Assembly (NCBI RefSeq): GCF_023702065.1
Contig: NZ_QFDM01000003.1
Location: 124,001-188,000 of the forward strand
Direction of reading: 5' to 3'
Origin: Methanoculleus oceani
GTDB taxonomy: Archaea; Halobacteriota; Methanomicrobia; Methanomicrobiales; Methanoculleaceae
DNA: 64,000 nucleotides
In this document: positions 34,793 to 44,336 of the stretch, one piece after another
How positions within the stretch are numbered: the stretch's first letter is position 1
Layout: each line of letters begins with the position of its first letter
The notes under the pieces: generated by a model
Told to the model about the DNA's origin: nothing
What the model saw: the letters and a program-made list of their open reading frames with translations, nothing else
The model's database searches: none
Position numbers and translations under genes: made by a program

Positions 34793-35485
34793 TCACGCCG
34801 GTGCGGGAGCGCTCTCGTAGGCCCTGGCGAGGTAGCGGGCGTGGAAGATGCCGAACGCCACCCCGAGGAAGAGGTTGATGATCCACCCGAGGATGGGTAT
34901 CGAGGCGATGAGGCCGAGCACGACCGCATACACGAGACCGATGAGGAGGAGGACGATGATCGCGACGATCCAGGAACCCCACCCGATCCGCCCGATATGC
35001 GAAAAGATCGCACCGAAGTTGAACGCCTGGCCGAGGCTGTCCGTGTGGGCGAATCGCACGACCGCGAAGAGAGAGATGATCGATATGATGATCCCGACGA
35101 CGACCGCAATCAGGAGCCCGGAGAGGGCGGCGGCGACGGCCGGGGCCCAGGCGTCCGGGTTTGTGGCGCCCTCTGTCGCTATGGCGGAGGCGACCGCAGC
35201 CCCCCCGAAGAAGATCACGATCAGGATGACCGGGATCAGGTAGATCAGGTTGATGATGTTCCACTTCCACCCGTCGACGAAGAGCCTGCCCCATCCGTCC
35301 ACCTCGGGGGCCGGCGTCCTGCCGGAGAGCACCCGGACGATGTAGCCGTTAAAAAGCGGGACCAGAAAGAGCGTGAACGTCTGGATGAGCGAGAGGATGA
35401 CCAGGAGCACCCACCGTCCCCATTCGCCCCAGAGAGCCTCTTTCGTGTACCTAAGCGACCCGGAGACAAGATTACCGTAGTCCAT
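34793..35485 (-). CDS. DUF4013 membrane protein, paralogue 4
   Basis: 230 residues from MDYGNLVSGSLRYTKEALWGEW (ATG at 35485). Closest to paralogue 2 (GYIVRVLSGRTPAPEVDGWGRLF, RFAHTDSLGQAFNFGAIFSHIG). Helices and YESAPAPA tail are conserved. A TATA-like ACTTATATCC (about 35522-35531) and GGTGGTATGTGAT precede the start. The alternation of two subtypes (1 and 3; 2 and 4) suggests duplication of an ancestral pair. Function unknown. Confidence 0.82.
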   Translation of the reverse strand: MDYGNLVSGSLRYTKEALWGEWGRWVLLVILSLIQTFTLFLVPLFNGYIVRVLSGRTPAPEVDGWGRLFVDGWKWNIINLIYLIPVILIVIFFGGAAVASAIATEGATNPDAWAPAVAAALSGLLIAVVVGIIISIISLFAVVRFAHTDSLGQAFNFGAIFSHIGRIGWGSWIVAIIVLLLIGLVYAVVLGLIASIPILGWIINLFLGVAFGIFHARYLARAYESAPAPA

Positions 35486-35678
35486 ATCACATACCACCTT
35501 CGGCCGTGGAGAGAGGGCGGGGGATATAAGTTTTTGGTAGCGACGGGCCGAAGGGCTGTCATAGAGAGAGCAGTGAAGTCTCACGCGAGGCCGCGAAGAA
35601 CGCCGCGTTCTTGAGCCGGCTTGCCGTGTCGGTGGCCTTCCGGCTCCGAAACCGGGATCCGGCAGGACTCCCGGACAG

Positions 35679-36122
35679 TCAGAACTCCTTCCTCAGGTAG
35701 ACCATATCGACGAGTTGTTCGCCGCAGTCGAAGATCGGGTGGTCGTAATGGTCGATGAAGAAGTTCTTGACGCGATGGGATACGGCAAACCCGCAACGCT
35801 CGTAGAACCGGAGACTACGGGGACGGTCTCCCGTGCCGACGACCATGACGCGGCACTTACCCCTGTAGTGTTCGAGGATGTGCTCCACGAGCCGCCTGCC
35901 GTAGCCCTGCCCCCGGCACTCTTCGTACGTGGCTATGTTCTTCAGTTCATAGATGCCGTCGCCTTCGCACGTCACCACGCAGACACTCTTCAAGCCGCCG
36001 TCGTAGAGGGCAAACAGATCCCCGCGGTCCAGATAGCGGTCGATCATATCCTCCTGCTCGTCCCCGATCAGCAGCAGGTCAAGGAACTGCTTCTTGTTCT
36101 CCCGGACTTTTTCAATCTTCAT
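35679..36122 (-). CDS. GNAT-family N-acetyltransferase
   Basis: 147 residues from MKIEKVRENKKQFLDL. The acetyl-CoA loop is YEECRGQGYGRRLVEHI (Q/RxxGxG/A), with CRVMVVGTGDRPRSLRFYERCGFAVSH as the C-terminal strand-helix. Substrate unknown. The ATG at 36122 opens the conserved part; an ATG at 36167 is possible but adds fifteen non-conserved residues. It stands alone between the DUF4013 cluster and purH. Confidence 0.85.
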   Translation of the reverse strand: MKIEKVRENKKQFLDLLLIGDEQEDMIDRYLDRGDLFALYDGGLKSVCVVTCEGDGIYELKNIATYEECRGQGYGRRLVEHILEHYRGKCRVMVVGTGDRPRSLRFYERCGFAVSHRVKNFFIDHYDHPIFDCGEQLVDMVYLRKEF

Positions 36123-36197
36123 GGCAGACCCGGCAGGTGTGATCGATTCGAACGGGGCTTCCGGCATAAAAAATAGGAGTGGTCCGTGGCCGGCCTT

Positions 36198-37682
36198 TCA
36201 GTGCCGGAAGTGCCGCACGCCGGTGAAGACCATTGCGATGTTGAGCCGGTTCGCCGCATCGATGACCTCCGCATCGCGGATGGAGCCGCCCGGCTGGACG
36301 AGCGCCGTCGCGCCTGCCGCCGCCGCGACCTCCAGGGTGTCGGGGAACGGGAGGAAGGCGTCCGAGGCGACCGCCGAGCCGGCAAGGGGCTTCCTGGCCT
36401 TCCGGACCGCGATCTCCGCAGACTCGACCCGGTTCATCTGCCCGGCGCCGATCCCGATGACCGCTTTCTCATCGGCAAATATGATGGCGTTGCTCTTCGT
36501 GTGCTTGCAGACCTTCAGGGCAAGTTGCATCGCCCGCATCTCGTGGGCGTCGGGCTCCCGCTCGCTCACGACCCGCCAGTCCTCGCGGCAGGGCTCCGTG
36601 CGCTGGACCAGGACGCCGCCGTCGATGGTCCGGATCTCGTCCTGCACCACGGGTTTCGGCAGCCGGAGCACCCGCATGTTCTCCTTCGCCTTCATGATCT
36701 CGAGCGCTCCTGCGGTATAGGACGGGGCGACCACGACTTCGACGAACGTCCCGACAAACTCCCGGGCGACGTCCTCCGTCACCTCGCGGTTCAGGGCGAC
36801 GATCGAGCCGTAGGCCGAGACCGGGTCGACATCCCGGGCGGCGATGTAGGTCGGAAGGGGGGCGTCGCCCGTTGCAACGCCGCAGGGGTTGTTGTGCTTG
36901 ACGATGACCACGGCGCAGTCGTCGAACTCCCTGAGCAGGCCGACCGCGGCGTGGACGTCGAGGTAGTTGTTGTAGGACATCTGCTTGCCCTGGAGCGGCT
37001 CTTCTCCCGCGATGCCTGCATCGCCGTAGACCGCCGCCGCCTGGTGCGGGTTCTCGCCGTACCGGAGCGGCCTCCCGTTGCGGAACTGGACCGTGAGGAC
37101 ATCGGGGAACGGGCGGTCGATGCCGGCGAGGTAGTTCGCGATCGCGCCGTCGTAGGCAGCCGTCCGGGCGAACGCCTTTGCGGCAAGGTTCAGCCGCTCT
37201 TCGGGGGAGAACCCGCCCCGCCGGACGGCATCCGCCACCGCACCGTAGTCGGCGGGGTCCACCGCGACCGCGACGTACTTATGGTTCTTCGCCGCTGCCC
37301 GCACCATCGCCGGGCCGCCGATATCGATGTACTCGATCATCTCTTCAAGCGTTAGCCCCGCGTCCCGCATCGTCTCGAAGGGGTAGAGGTTCACTACCAC
37401 AAGGTCGATCGGCTCGATGCCGTGCTCCTGCATCACGGCGTCGTCGATGCCGCGGCGCCCGAGGATACCCCCGTGGATCTTCGGGTGGAGGGTCTTTACC
37501 CGCCCGTGCATCATCTCGGGAAAGCCGGTATGGGTGGAGACGTCGGTGTACGGGACGCCTGCCTGCGCGAGCGCGGCCCCGGTGCCGCCGGAACTCAGGA
37601 GCCGGTAGTCGTGCTCGGCGAGCACCTTTGCAAGATCGACGATGCCTGCTTTATCCCAGACAGACAGCAGTGCCCACTTCAT
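36198..37682 (-). CDS. purH: bifunctional AICAR formyltransferase/IMP cyclohydrolase
   Basis: 494 residues. The MGS-like cyclohydrolase domain (residues 1-150) contains LLSSGGTGAALAQAGVPYTDVS and GRVKTLHPKIHGGIL; the AICAR transformylase domain follows with LRYGENPHQAAAVYG, VIVKHNNPCGVATG and the C-terminal SDAFLPFPDTLEVAA. Catalyses the last two steps of IMP synthesis using a folate- or formate-linked C1 donor. The ATG at 37682 is 25-30 bp from the TATA ATATATATTT (37708-37717), so the leader is very short. Confidence 0.96.
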   Translation of the reverse strand: MKWALLSVWDKAGIVDLAKVLAEHDYRLLSSGGTGAALAQAGVPYTDVSTHTGFPEMMHGRVKTLHPKIHGGILGRRGIDDAVMQEHGIEPIDLVVVNLYPFETMRDAGLTLEEMIEYIDIGGPAMVRAAAKNHKYVAVAVDPADYGAVADAVRRGGFSPEERLNLAAKAFARTAAYDGAIANYLAGIDRPFPDVLTVQFRNGRPLRYGENPHQAAAVYGDAGIAGEEPLQGKQMSYNNYLDVHAAVGLLREFDDCAVVIVKHNNPCGVATGDAPLPTYIAARDVDPVSAYGSIVALNREVTEDVAREFVGTFVEVVVAPSYTAGALEIMKAKENMRVLRLPKPVVQDEIRTIDGGVLVQRTEPCREDWRVVSEREPDAHEMRAMQLALKVCKHTKSNAIIFADEKAVIGIGAGQMNRVESAEIAVRKARKPLAGSAVASDAFLPFPDTLEVAAAAGATALVQPGGSIRDAEVIDAANRLNIAMVFTGVRHFRH

Positions 37683-37707
37683 GGTTACACGTGAGCGGGG
37701 TAGAGAG

Positions 37708-37717
37708 ATATATATTT
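37708..37717 (-). promoter_or_regulatory. TATA box of purH
   Basis: On the minus strand AAATATATAT, centred about 30 bp upstream of the start codon, with a purine-poor spacer; typical archaeal core promoter. Confidence 0.6.
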
Positions 37718-37905
37718 GGCGCAGCCTACGAAACCGGCCGCGTTTCACCCCGCCGGGTCCCGGGAGGCGGGAGGGCGGATGCTGTGGGGAGGAAGGCTGC
37801 CTTACTCCCGCGGATCCGCATATCGACGGGAGAATACCAGCAGATGAGTGTCCAATCGAAGATTTGGACCGCTACAGGAGCCGGATGCCTGCAGCACCCG
37901 TTAAT

Positions 37906-37913
37906 ATTATATA
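37906..37913 (+). promoter_or_regulatory. TATA box of grpE-dnaK-dnaJ
   Basis: ATTATATA in an A+T-rich stretch 63 bp before the grpE ATG, leaving a leader of about 40 nt. Confidence 0.5.
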
Positions 37914-37976
37914 GAACCACATTACAATAAATAATCGAACTACTACATTAACATCATTTTGAAGCAGGTTAGGCGT

Positions 37977-38486
37977 ATGAAGGAGGATACATCCGGACCA
38001 AACGAGAAACAACAGGATCTCGCTGAATCGGCGGATGCAGCATCTCCGGCGCTTGAAGAGCTGCAGAAGGCATATGGCGACCTTAACAGCCGTTATCTGC
38101 GCCTTGCGGCAGATTTCGACAACTACCGGAAGCGGATGGACCGGGAACTCGACGCCCGAACAACGTTCGCCATCGAGGAGTTTGCGGTGGAGTTGCTCGA
38201 AGTCATAGACAACTTCGAGCGGGCGGAGAGAGCCGACGGTGCAGCCCTCACGGAAGGGATGGAGCAGATCAAGAAACTCTTCATCACCATCCTCGAGCGG
38301 CACGGTATTAAGCCCCTCGAATGCCGGAACCTTCCTTTCGACCCGGGACGGCACGAGGCGATAGCCTACGTCCCTTCGGATGCGGAGGAGGGGACCGTGA
38401 TCGACGAGGTCGTTCGCGGATACTGTATGCAGGACAAGGTCATCAGATGCGCAAAAGTTGTTGTATCTAGAGGATTGGAGGAATAA
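37977..38486 (+). CDS. grpE: nucleotide exchange factor GrpE
   Basis: 169 residues. An acidic N-terminal tail is followed by the long coiled-coil helix ([28 protein letters not shown]) and the beta-wing domain [44 protein letters not shown]. Releases ADP from DnaK. CAGGTTAGGCGT precedes the ATG at 37977, preferred over the TTG at 37959. Its stop is 4 bp from the dnaK start, and the dnaK ribosome site lies inside its end. Bacterial-type chaperone set acquired by mesophilic methanogens. Confidence 0.95.
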   Translation: MKEDTSGPNEKQQDLAESADAASPALEELQKAYGDLNSRYLRLAADFDNYRKRMDRELDARTTFAIEEFAVELLEVIDNFERAERADGAALTEGMEQIKKLFITILERHGIKPLECRNLPFDPGRHEAIAYVPSDAEEGTVIDEVVRGYCMQDKVIRCAKVVVSRGLEE

Positions 38487-38490
38487 CACA

Positions 38491-40314
38491 ATGGTTTCAG
38501 AAAAAGTTCTGGGTATCGATCTTGGGACAACCAACTCGTGCATGGCAATCATGGAAGGCGGACGGGCGACGGTCATCGCCAACGCCGAAGGCGGCAGGAC
38601 CACCCCGTCCGTCGTAGCGTTCACCAAGGAGGGCGAGCGGCTGGTCGGCACCGTCGCAAAGCGGCAGGCGATCACCAACCCGGGCCGCACCATCCAGTCG
38701 ATCAAGCGAAAGATGGGCACGAGCGAGAAGATCGCCATCGGGGACAAGAGTTACACGCCGCAGGAGATCTCCGCGATGATCCTCCAGAAGATGAAGCTGG
38801 ATGCGGAGGAGTACCTGGGCGAGAAGATCGCGAAAGCCGTCATCACGGTGCCCGCCTACTTCAACGACGCCCAGCGGCAGGCGACGAAGGACGCAGGGAC
38901 CATCGCCGGCCTCGAGGTGCTCCGGATCATCAACGAGCCGACCGCGAGCGCCCTCGCCTACGGCATCGACAAGGAAGGCGAGTCCACGGTGCTCGTCTAC
39001 GACCTCGGCGGCGGCACGTTCGATGTCTCGATCCTCCAGCTCGGCGACGGCGTCTTCGAGGTCAAATCGACCGCGGGCAACAACCGCCTCGGCGGGGACG
39101 ACTTCGATAAACTGGTCGTCGACTACCTGGTCGATGAGTTCAAGAAGAAAGAGGGGGCCGACCTCCGGAAGGACCCGGTCGCCATGCAGCGGCTGCGCGA
39201 TGCGGCCGAGAACGCGAAGATCGAACTCTCCACCGTCCAGAAGACCAACATCAACCTCCCCTACATCACCACGACGGAGAGCGGTCCCAAGTTCATGGAC
39301 ATCGATCTCTCCCGCGCGAAGTTCGAGCAGCTCATCGGCGACCTCGTCGACTCGACCCTCGGGCCGGTGAAGCAGGCGCTCGCCGACGCCAAACTGAGCC
39401 CTGACGGTATCGACCACGTCCTCCTCGTCGGCGGGTCGACCCGGGTGCCGCTCGTGCAGGAGACGGTGAAGAAGATCCTCAAGAAGGAGCCCGACAAGGG
39501 CATCAACCCCGACGAGTGCGTCGCTCTCGGCGCCGCCATCCAGGCAGGCGTGCTGACGGGCGAGACGAAAGACGTCCTGCTCCTCGACGTGACGCCGCTC
39601 TCGCTCGGCATCGAGACGCTCGGCGGCATCGCGACGAAGCTGATCGAACGCAACACCACCATCCCCACAAGGAAGAGCCAGGTCTTCTCGACCGCCGCCG
39701 ACGGCCAGACATCGGTCGAGATCCACGTGATGCAGGGCGAACGGGCGCTCGCGAAGGACAACTTCACCCTGGGCCGGTTCCAGCTCACCGGCATCCCGCC
39801 GGCACCCCGGGGCATCCCGCAGATCGAGGTCACGTTCGATATCGACGCAAACGGTATCGTCCACGTCTCGGCAAAGGACCTCGGCACCGGCAACGAGCAG
39901 TCGATCACCATCAAGCCGCAGGACTCCCGTCCCTCGGAAGCCGAGATCGAGCGGATGATGAGCGACGCGAAGAAGTTCGAGGCGGAAGACCAGAAGAAGC
40001 GCGAGGAGATCGATCTCCGGAACACCGCCGACACCGCCATCTTCACCGCCGAGCGTGCGTTAAAGGATGCGAAGGACACAATCGACGCCGCGGACAAAGA
40101 GAAGATCGAGGGCGCGATAGCCGACCTCAAGAAGGCGCTCGAGGGCGACGACCTCGAGGCGGTCAAACAGAAGATGGACGCCCTGACCGAAGCGGTATAT
40201 GCTGTCACGACGAAGATGTACCAGCAGGCGCAGGCCGCCCAGCAGCAGCAGGCGACGGGTGCCGAAAAGAAGGATGATACCGTCGTTGATGCCGATTACG
40301 AAGTCAAAGAGTGA
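38491..40314 (+). CDS. dnaK: molecular chaperone DnaK (Hsp70)
   Basis: 607 residues. ATPase domain motifs are [28 protein letters not shown] and [14 protein letters not shown]; the substrate domain starts near [14 protein letters not shown], and the lid ends with a Gln/Ala-rich stretch and the VDADYEVKE tail. A ribosome site GGAGGAATAAC lies directly before the ATG at 38491. It works with GrpE and DnaJ encoded on either side. The first twelve residues of the longer frame belong to the grpE overlap. Confidence 0.97.
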   Translation: MVSEKVLGIDLGTTNSCMAIMEGGRATVIANAEGGRTTPSVVAFTKEGERLVGTVAKRQAITNPGRTIQSIKRKMGTSEKIAIGDKSYTPQEISAMILQKMKLDAEEYLGEKIAKAVITVPAYFNDAQRQATKDAGTIAGLEVLRIINEPTASALAYGIDKEGESTVLVYDLGGGTFDVSILQLGDGVFEVKSTAGNNRLGGDDFDKLVVDYLVDEFKKKEGADLRKDPVAMQRLRDAAENAKIELSTVQKTNINLPYITTTESGPKFMDIDLSRAKFEQLIGDLVDSTLGPVKQALADAKLSPDGIDHVLLVGGSTRVPLVQETVKKILKKEPDKGINPDECVALGAAIQAGVLTGETKDVLLLDVTPLSLGIETLGGIATKLIERNTTIPTRKSQVFSTAADGQTSVEIHVMQGERALAKDNFTLGRFQLTGIPPAPRGIPQIEVTFDIDANGIVHVSAKDLGTGNEQSITIKPQDSRPSEAEIERMMSDAKKFEAEDQKKREEIDLRNTADTAIFTAERALKDAKDTIDAADKEKIEGAIADLKKALEGDDLEAVKQKMDALTEAVYAVTTKMYQQAQAAQQQQATGAEKKDDTVVDADYEVKE

Positions 40315-40319
40315 GGTCG

Positions 40320-41462
40320 ATGGGTCCGGACAGCTACTATGATACTCTCGGTGTTTCGCGAAACGCCGACGATAAGGAGATCAGGAAAGCCTACCGGGAC
40401 CTGGCACGAAAATATCACCCCGACGTCTGCAAGGAGCCCGGGGCCGAGGAGAGGTTCAAGAAGATCAACGAGGCCTACAGCGTCCTCTCGGACTCCCAGA
40501 AGCGCGCCCAGTACGACCAGCTGGGGCATGACGCCTACAGCAATGCGTCCCGGGGTTCGTACTCCGGCGGGGGAGGGTTCTCCGGCGGGTTCAACGCGGA
40601 TTTCTCCGGGTTCGGGGACATCTTCGAGACCTTCTTCGGCGGCGCAGGCAGGCAGCGTTCCGGCCCACGCCCCGGGGCCGACCTCCTGATGAAGATGCGC
40701 ATAACGCTCGAGGAGGCGGCGTTCGGGACCGAGAAGGAGGTCGGCGTCGACCACGTCGAGCCCTGTCCCGCGTGCGAAGGGTCGGGGAGCGAGACGAAGA
40801 AGACCACCACCTGCCCGACCTGCGGCGGTAGCGGCCAGATGCGGCAGATGAGCCAGTCCATCTTCGGGAACTTCGTCCGGATGAGCACCTGCACCGCCTG
40901 CGGCGGGCGGGGGAAGATACCCGAGACCCGGTGCAAGGCCTGCAACGGCAGCGGGCACCGGCGTGCCCGGCAGACCGTGAAGGTCCGGATCCCGCCGGGC
41001 GTGGATACGGGCATGCGCCTCCGGATGGAGGGCTACGGCGACGCCGGGGAGTACGGTGCGCCGAGCGGGGACCTCTACATCGAGATCAGCGTCGCGCCGC
41101 ACAGGACGTTCACCCGGCGAGGCGACGACCTGGAGACGATCGTCGAGATCACCCCGGCCCAGGCGACGCTGGGCTCCGAGGTCGAGGTCCAGACGATCGA
41201 CGGGCGCACCGTCGTCCTGGATATCCCGGCCGGCGTGCAGTACAACACCGGGTTAAAGATACCGGGCGAGGGCGTCCGGTGGCAGACCCGGCCCGGCGAC
41301 ATGCTGGTGCGGGTGCGCATCGTCGTGCCCGACCGCCTGACGGAGGAGGAGCGCGAACTCTATGGGCGCCTGCTCGAGATGGAGGGGAAGAAGCCCTCCG
41401 CGAAGAAGGGCAAGGGCTTCTTCCAGGACGTCGTCGACAAGGTGAAAGAGTCGGTGAAGTGA
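40320..41462 (+). CDS. dnaJ: co-chaperone DnaJ (Hsp40)
   Basis: 380 residues. J-domain at 1-65 with HPD at residues 33-35; a Gly/Phe-rich linker; four zinc-finger repeats [24 protein letters not shown] and CKACNGSG; and C-terminal substrate-binding domains. Stimulates the ATPase of DnaK. The ATG at 40320 lies 5 nt past the dnaK stop with GAGG upstream; a GTG at 40311 overlapping dnaK is less likely. Last gene of the operon. Confidence 0.96.
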   Translation: MGPDSYYDTLGVSRNADDKEIRKAYRDLARKYHPDVCKEPGAEERFKKINEAYSVLSDSQKRAQYDQLGHDAYSNASRGSYSGGGGFSGGFNADFSGFGDIFETFFGGAGRQRSGPRPGADLLMKMRITLEEAAFGTEKEVGVDHVEPCPACEGSGSETKKTTTCPTCGGSGQMRQMSQSIFGNFVRMSTCTACGGRGKIPETRCKACNGSGHRRARQTVKVRIPPGVDTGMRLRMEGYGDAGEYGAPSGDLYIEISVAPHRTFTRRGDDLETIVEITPAQATLGSEVEVQTIDGRTVVLDIPAGVQYNTGLKIPGEGVRWQTRPGDMLVRVRIVVPDRLTEEERELYGRLLEMEGKKPSAKKGKGFFQDVVDKVKESVK

Positions 41463-41500
41463 GGGGGGGGCCCTCTCGCTTCGGCGGTTCGGTTTTTTTG
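41461..41500 (+). terminator. terminator after dnaJ
   Basis: GAGGG-GGGG-CCCTC hairpin at 41461-41474 overlapping the stop codon, followed after 17 nt by a run of seven T (41492-41498). Confidence 0.55.
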
Positions 41501-41550
41501 GGTAACGGTTCCGGTGTGAGCCCGGGTCGTCGCGACTGCTCAACCGGGTA

Positions 41551-41793
41551 TCAGACTTTTTTCTTCAGTTCAGCGAACTGCCGGACGATCCTGGCGTTTT
41601 CCTCCCGGATCCTGCTGTTTCCGTCGGAAAGTTTCTGCCCGACCGCATCTGCGATTCGCCCGTGTTGTTCTCTGTAGATGGTATACAGCGTCTCGATGAT
41701 CGGCGCATAGTCCCCGTCATCCGCTTTTGCGAGCGCGTTCAGGTAGGCCGACCGGTGTTCCAATCCCAGGTAGAGTGTTGGCAGTCCTATCAA
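41551..41793 (-). pseudogene. Fic-family C-terminal remnant
   Basis: 80 codons beginning at a TTG with a stop immediately upstream. The sequence IGLPTLYLGLEHRSAYLNALAKADDGDYAPI resembles the segment after the Fic catalytic motif in Fic/Doc proteins; the FIC core (HPFxxGNGR) is missing. The left part is host-like in G+C, but the sequence changes to A+T-rich at about 41794. It therefore looks like the 3' end of a fic gene cut by the insertion of foreign DNA on its 5' side. Assignment rests on similarity remembered from the family. Confidence 0.55.
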
Positions 41794-41794
41794 A

Positions 41795-41919
41795 AGTTAA
41801 AGGCTGAAAACGCTTATGCTGAGGACGCTGAAAACTACCTTGTGGCAAAGGAGCAGAAGCGCAACAACATGGTAAAAATCGTTAAGACAGAAAAAGCCAA
41901 GGGTGTAATTAGAAGATAG
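41795..41919 (+). pseudogene. C-terminal fragment of unidentified foreign protein
   Basis: An open frame of about 41 codons ending in TAG, reading KLKAENAYAEDAENY and VKIVKTEKAKGVIRR, with no start of its own; it is fused in frame by chance to host sequence on the left. A+T-rich and codon use match the methyltransferase that follows 4 bp later. Probably the truncated end of the gene upstream of the methyltransferase in the donor. Confidence 0.45.
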
Positions 41920-41923
41920 GAGT

Positions 41924-42697
41924 ATGACAATGGAAGATATAACAATCCACGAATTTGATTTTGCCCTCATCAATGAATTTTTCACAGAACTTGAACGGCA
42001 GGGACCCGGCAGCCCCGAAGAAACCATCAGGGCATTAGGTTTTATCGGCAATCTTTCAAACAAAACAAAAATTGCCGATTTAGGCTGCGGCACAGGCTTT
42101 CAAACAATGGTTCTGGCACAAAATACAGAAGCAGCCATCACCGCCCTCGACCTTTGCGCCGGCTCGATTGATAAACTCAATGCAACAGCCGGAAAACTTG
42201 GTTTGCAGAACAGGGTGAAAGGTATTGTCGGTTCGATGGATAATCTGCCGTTTCAGAACGAGGAGTTCGATCTTATATGGTCTGAGGGGGCTATTGCCAG
42301 TATAGGTTTTGAAAAAGGCTTGAATCACTGGAAACGCTTCCTCAAAAAAGATGGTTATATTGCCGTAACCTATGAGTCATGGTATACCGATGAACGCCCC
42401 GCTGAGATTGAGAAGTGGTGGTTGGACGCAGTTCCTGAAATTGGCACGATAGCACATAATATTTCCATCATGCAAAAAGCAGGTTACATTCCTGTTGCCG
42501 CATTTACGCTGCCTGAAAGTTGCTGGATAGACAATTATTTTGTTCCGCAAAAAGCAAGGCAAGAGGAATTCTTGAAACAACATGCGGGAAATAAAACCGT
42601 TGAGGATATGATTGCGTTTATGAGGCACGAGGCGGACCTGTATTCAAAATACAAACAGTATTATGGATACGTATTTTATATCGGGAAAAAGATGTAA
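41924..42697 (+). CDS. class I SAM-dependent methyltransferase, foreign origin
   Basis: 257 residues. Motif I IADLGCGTGFQTMVL, motif II AAITALDLCAGSIDKLN, and GSMDNLPFQNEEFDLIWSEGAI are the UbiE/Methyltransf_11 type. The gene is strikingly A+T-rich (codons such as AAA, ATT and TTT) compared with host genes, and its sequence resembles bacterial proteins, so it is almost certainly acquired. The ATG at 41924 follows TAGGAG. Substrate unknown; the family methylates small molecules. The gene looks intact. Confidence 0.8.
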   Translation: MTMEDITIHEFDFALINEFFTELERQGPGSPEETIRALGFIGNLSNKTKIADLGCGTGFQTMVLAQNTEAAITALDLCAGSIDKLNATAGKLGLQNRVKGIVGSMDNLPFQNEEFDLIWSEGAIASIGFEKGLNHWKRFLKKDGYIAVTYESWYTDERPAEIEKWWLDAVPEIGTIAHNISIMQKAGYIPVAAFTLPESCWIDNYFVPQKARQEEFLKQHAGNKTVEDMIAFMRHEADLYSKYKQYYGYVFYIGKKM

Positions 42698-42783
42698 AGT
42701 TGTTTCCGGGAGTCCGAGAATTCGCCGGATTTCAAGTCCCGGCCAACCAGATCTGCAAGGCTCTCGACCCCTATAGCATCCAG

Positions 42784-42881
42784 TCGCTCGAAGCCTGGCG
42801 GCTTCTCATGCTCCGGAAGTTTTCCGTCGCTGCTCGAAAACGCTTCGCGTTTTCTCATGCTCCTGCCGTTCCGGCAGTCGC
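42784..42881 (-). repeat. modular palindromic repeat, copy C (two tandem modules)
   Basis: On the minus strand: GCGAC, hairpin TGCC-GGAAC-GGCA, GGAGCATGAG, hairpin AAAACG-CGAAG-CGTTTT, CGAGCA; then a second module, GCGAC, GGAA/TTCC hairpin, GGAGCATGAG, hairpin AAGCC-GCCA-GGCTT, CGAGCGAC. It lies directly before the trm-G10 gene. A degenerate half-module (GGGAGTCCGAG) occurs at about 42709. Confidence 0.8.
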
Positions 42882-42929
42882 ATCCCCCATCCCCCCGCTT
42901 TATCGCCCCGCGGGGCCAATATCATAAGA

Positions 42930-43883
42930 ATGAAGCTGCTCTTCGAACTCTCCGGCGAGCACCCCGACCTCCCGGTCGCGGAGCTGGAGTGCGTGGGCAC
43001 CGTCCTCGACCGGCGGACTCAGGTCGCGGTCGCCGAGTGCCCGGAACCGGAGGCCGCCGGGCGGCTTGCCCTGACGCACGTGGTGATGGAGTACCTCGGG
43101 GAGTGCGAGGCAACCAGGGCGGCGTTTGCGGATCTCCTCCGCGACCTTGCCATCCGGACAGAGAAGCCGTTTGCCGGCCGGGTGAAGACGGTCCAGGGGA
43201 GCCGGATGGATGCCGCGCACCTCGACCTGGAACGGCTGATCGGGACCCTGATCGCCGGCCCGGTCTCGCTCCGTGACCCAATCGAAGAGTACCGTGCCGT
43301 CGTCTCGGAGGACCGCTGCTACTTCGGCCGGGTCATCCTCCGGATCGACCGGGGGGCGTTCGAGGCGCGGAACCCCATGCGCCGGCCGTTCTTCCACCCC
43401 GGCGTGATGATGCCCCGGATGGGCCGGGCGCTCGTCAACATCTCCCTTGTTGCACCCGGGGAGATGGTCTTCGACCCCTTCTGCGGCACCGGCGGGATCC
43501 TCCTCGAGGCCCGTGAGATCGGGGTCCGGATCCTCGGGAGCGACTTCGACCCCGCGATGGTCGCCGGCTACCGGCAGAACCTCCCCGGGTCGGACGTGGT
43601 GATCGCCGACGCCACGGCGGTCCCGGTCTGCGACGGCGCTCTCGACGCGGTCGTGACCGATCTCCCCTACGGCCAATCGGTCCGGATCAGGGCGGAGAGC
43701 ATGGACCGGCTCTACGACGGATCGCTCGCGGAGATCCGGCGCATCCTCCGGCCGGGGAGGCGCGCGGTCGTCGTCACGCACCGCGACATCACGGCAATCG
43801 CCGCCCGCCACTTCACCGTCCTGCAGGAACACGAGCAGCGGGTGCACAAGAGCCTGACCCGCCGGATCCTGGTGCTCGGGTGA
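42930..43883 (+). CDS. tRNA (guanine-10-N2) methyltransferase, archaeal Trm-G10 type
   Basis: 317 residues. An N-terminal THUMP-like RNA-binding region (MKLLFELSGEHPDLPVAELE) precedes a Rossmann methyltransferase: RRPFFHPGVMMPRMGRALVN, MVFDPFCGTGGILLEA (SAM site) and AVVTDLPYGQS, the (D/N)PPY-type catalytic loop with L in place of the first P. Methylates G10 of tRNA. The ATG at 42930 follows the palindromic repeat. Trm11-type orthologues are widespread in archaea. Confidence 0.88.
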   Translation: MKLLFELSGEHPDLPVAELECVGTVLDRRTQVAVAECPEPEAAGRLALTHVVMEYLGECEATRAAFADLLRDLAIRTEKPFAGRVKTVQGSRMDAAHLDLERLIGTLIAGPVSLRDPIEEYRAVVSEDRCYFGRVILRIDRGAFEARNPMRRPFFHPGVMMPRMGRALVNISLVAPGEMVFDPFCGTGGILLEAREIGVRILGSDFDPAMVAGYRQNLPGSDVVIADATAVPVCDGALDAVVTDLPYGQSVRIRAESMDRLYDGSLAEIRRILRPGRRAVVVTHRDITAIAARHFTVLQEHEQRVHKSLTRRILVLG

Positions 43884-43928
43884 CGGTGCAGACCCCGGAT
43901 TTATGAGGGGTCCCGCTGAATTTTATAT

Positions 43929-44297
43929 GTGGAAGTAAATTTTAAGCGATACGGCCTCTATCTCGTCCGGTGGCAGCTCTCGACGCCGCTCCTCGCCGGC
44001 GTGCTCTACCTGCTCGCGGGCCTCGGAGCGCTGGCCGCCACCATCATCGCAAACCTGATCGGCGGCCTGATCTTCTTCTGGGTCGACCGGTTCATCTTCA
44101 CCTCCGAGACGCTCGCCGCCCAGTGGGAGGTCAAAGAGGAGGTCCGGTGCGTGGACTGCGGCATGGTCGCCCGGGGCTACCGCCTCGTCCGGGCGAAGAA
44201 TTACGACAGGTCCGACGACCCGGCGCCCGAGTTCCGTTGCGAGACGTGCTCGAAGAAGAAGTCGGAAGAACTCAAGAAGCGGGGCGTCAGGCACTGA
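43929..44297 (+). CDS. small membrane protein with zinc ribbon
   Basis: 122 residues beginning with GTG. Two hydrophobic segments (LLAGVLYLLAGLGALAATII and GGLIFFWVDRFIF) are followed by a soluble tail with CVDCG and CETC, a four-Cys zinc ribbon. A TATA-like ATTTATGAG about 25 bp upstream suggests a leaderless transcript starting at the GTG. Family not recognised; function unknown. Confidence 0.7.
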   Translation: MEVNFKRYGLYLVRWQLSTPLLAGVLYLLAGLGALAATIIANLIGGLIFFWVDRFIFTSETLAAQWEVKEEVRCVDCGMVARGYRLVRAKNYDRSDDPAPEFRCETCSKKKSEELKKRGVRH

Positions 44298-44336
44298 TCC
44301 GGCGGGCTTGCAGGGCCTGCAGGCCATACCTCCCCC

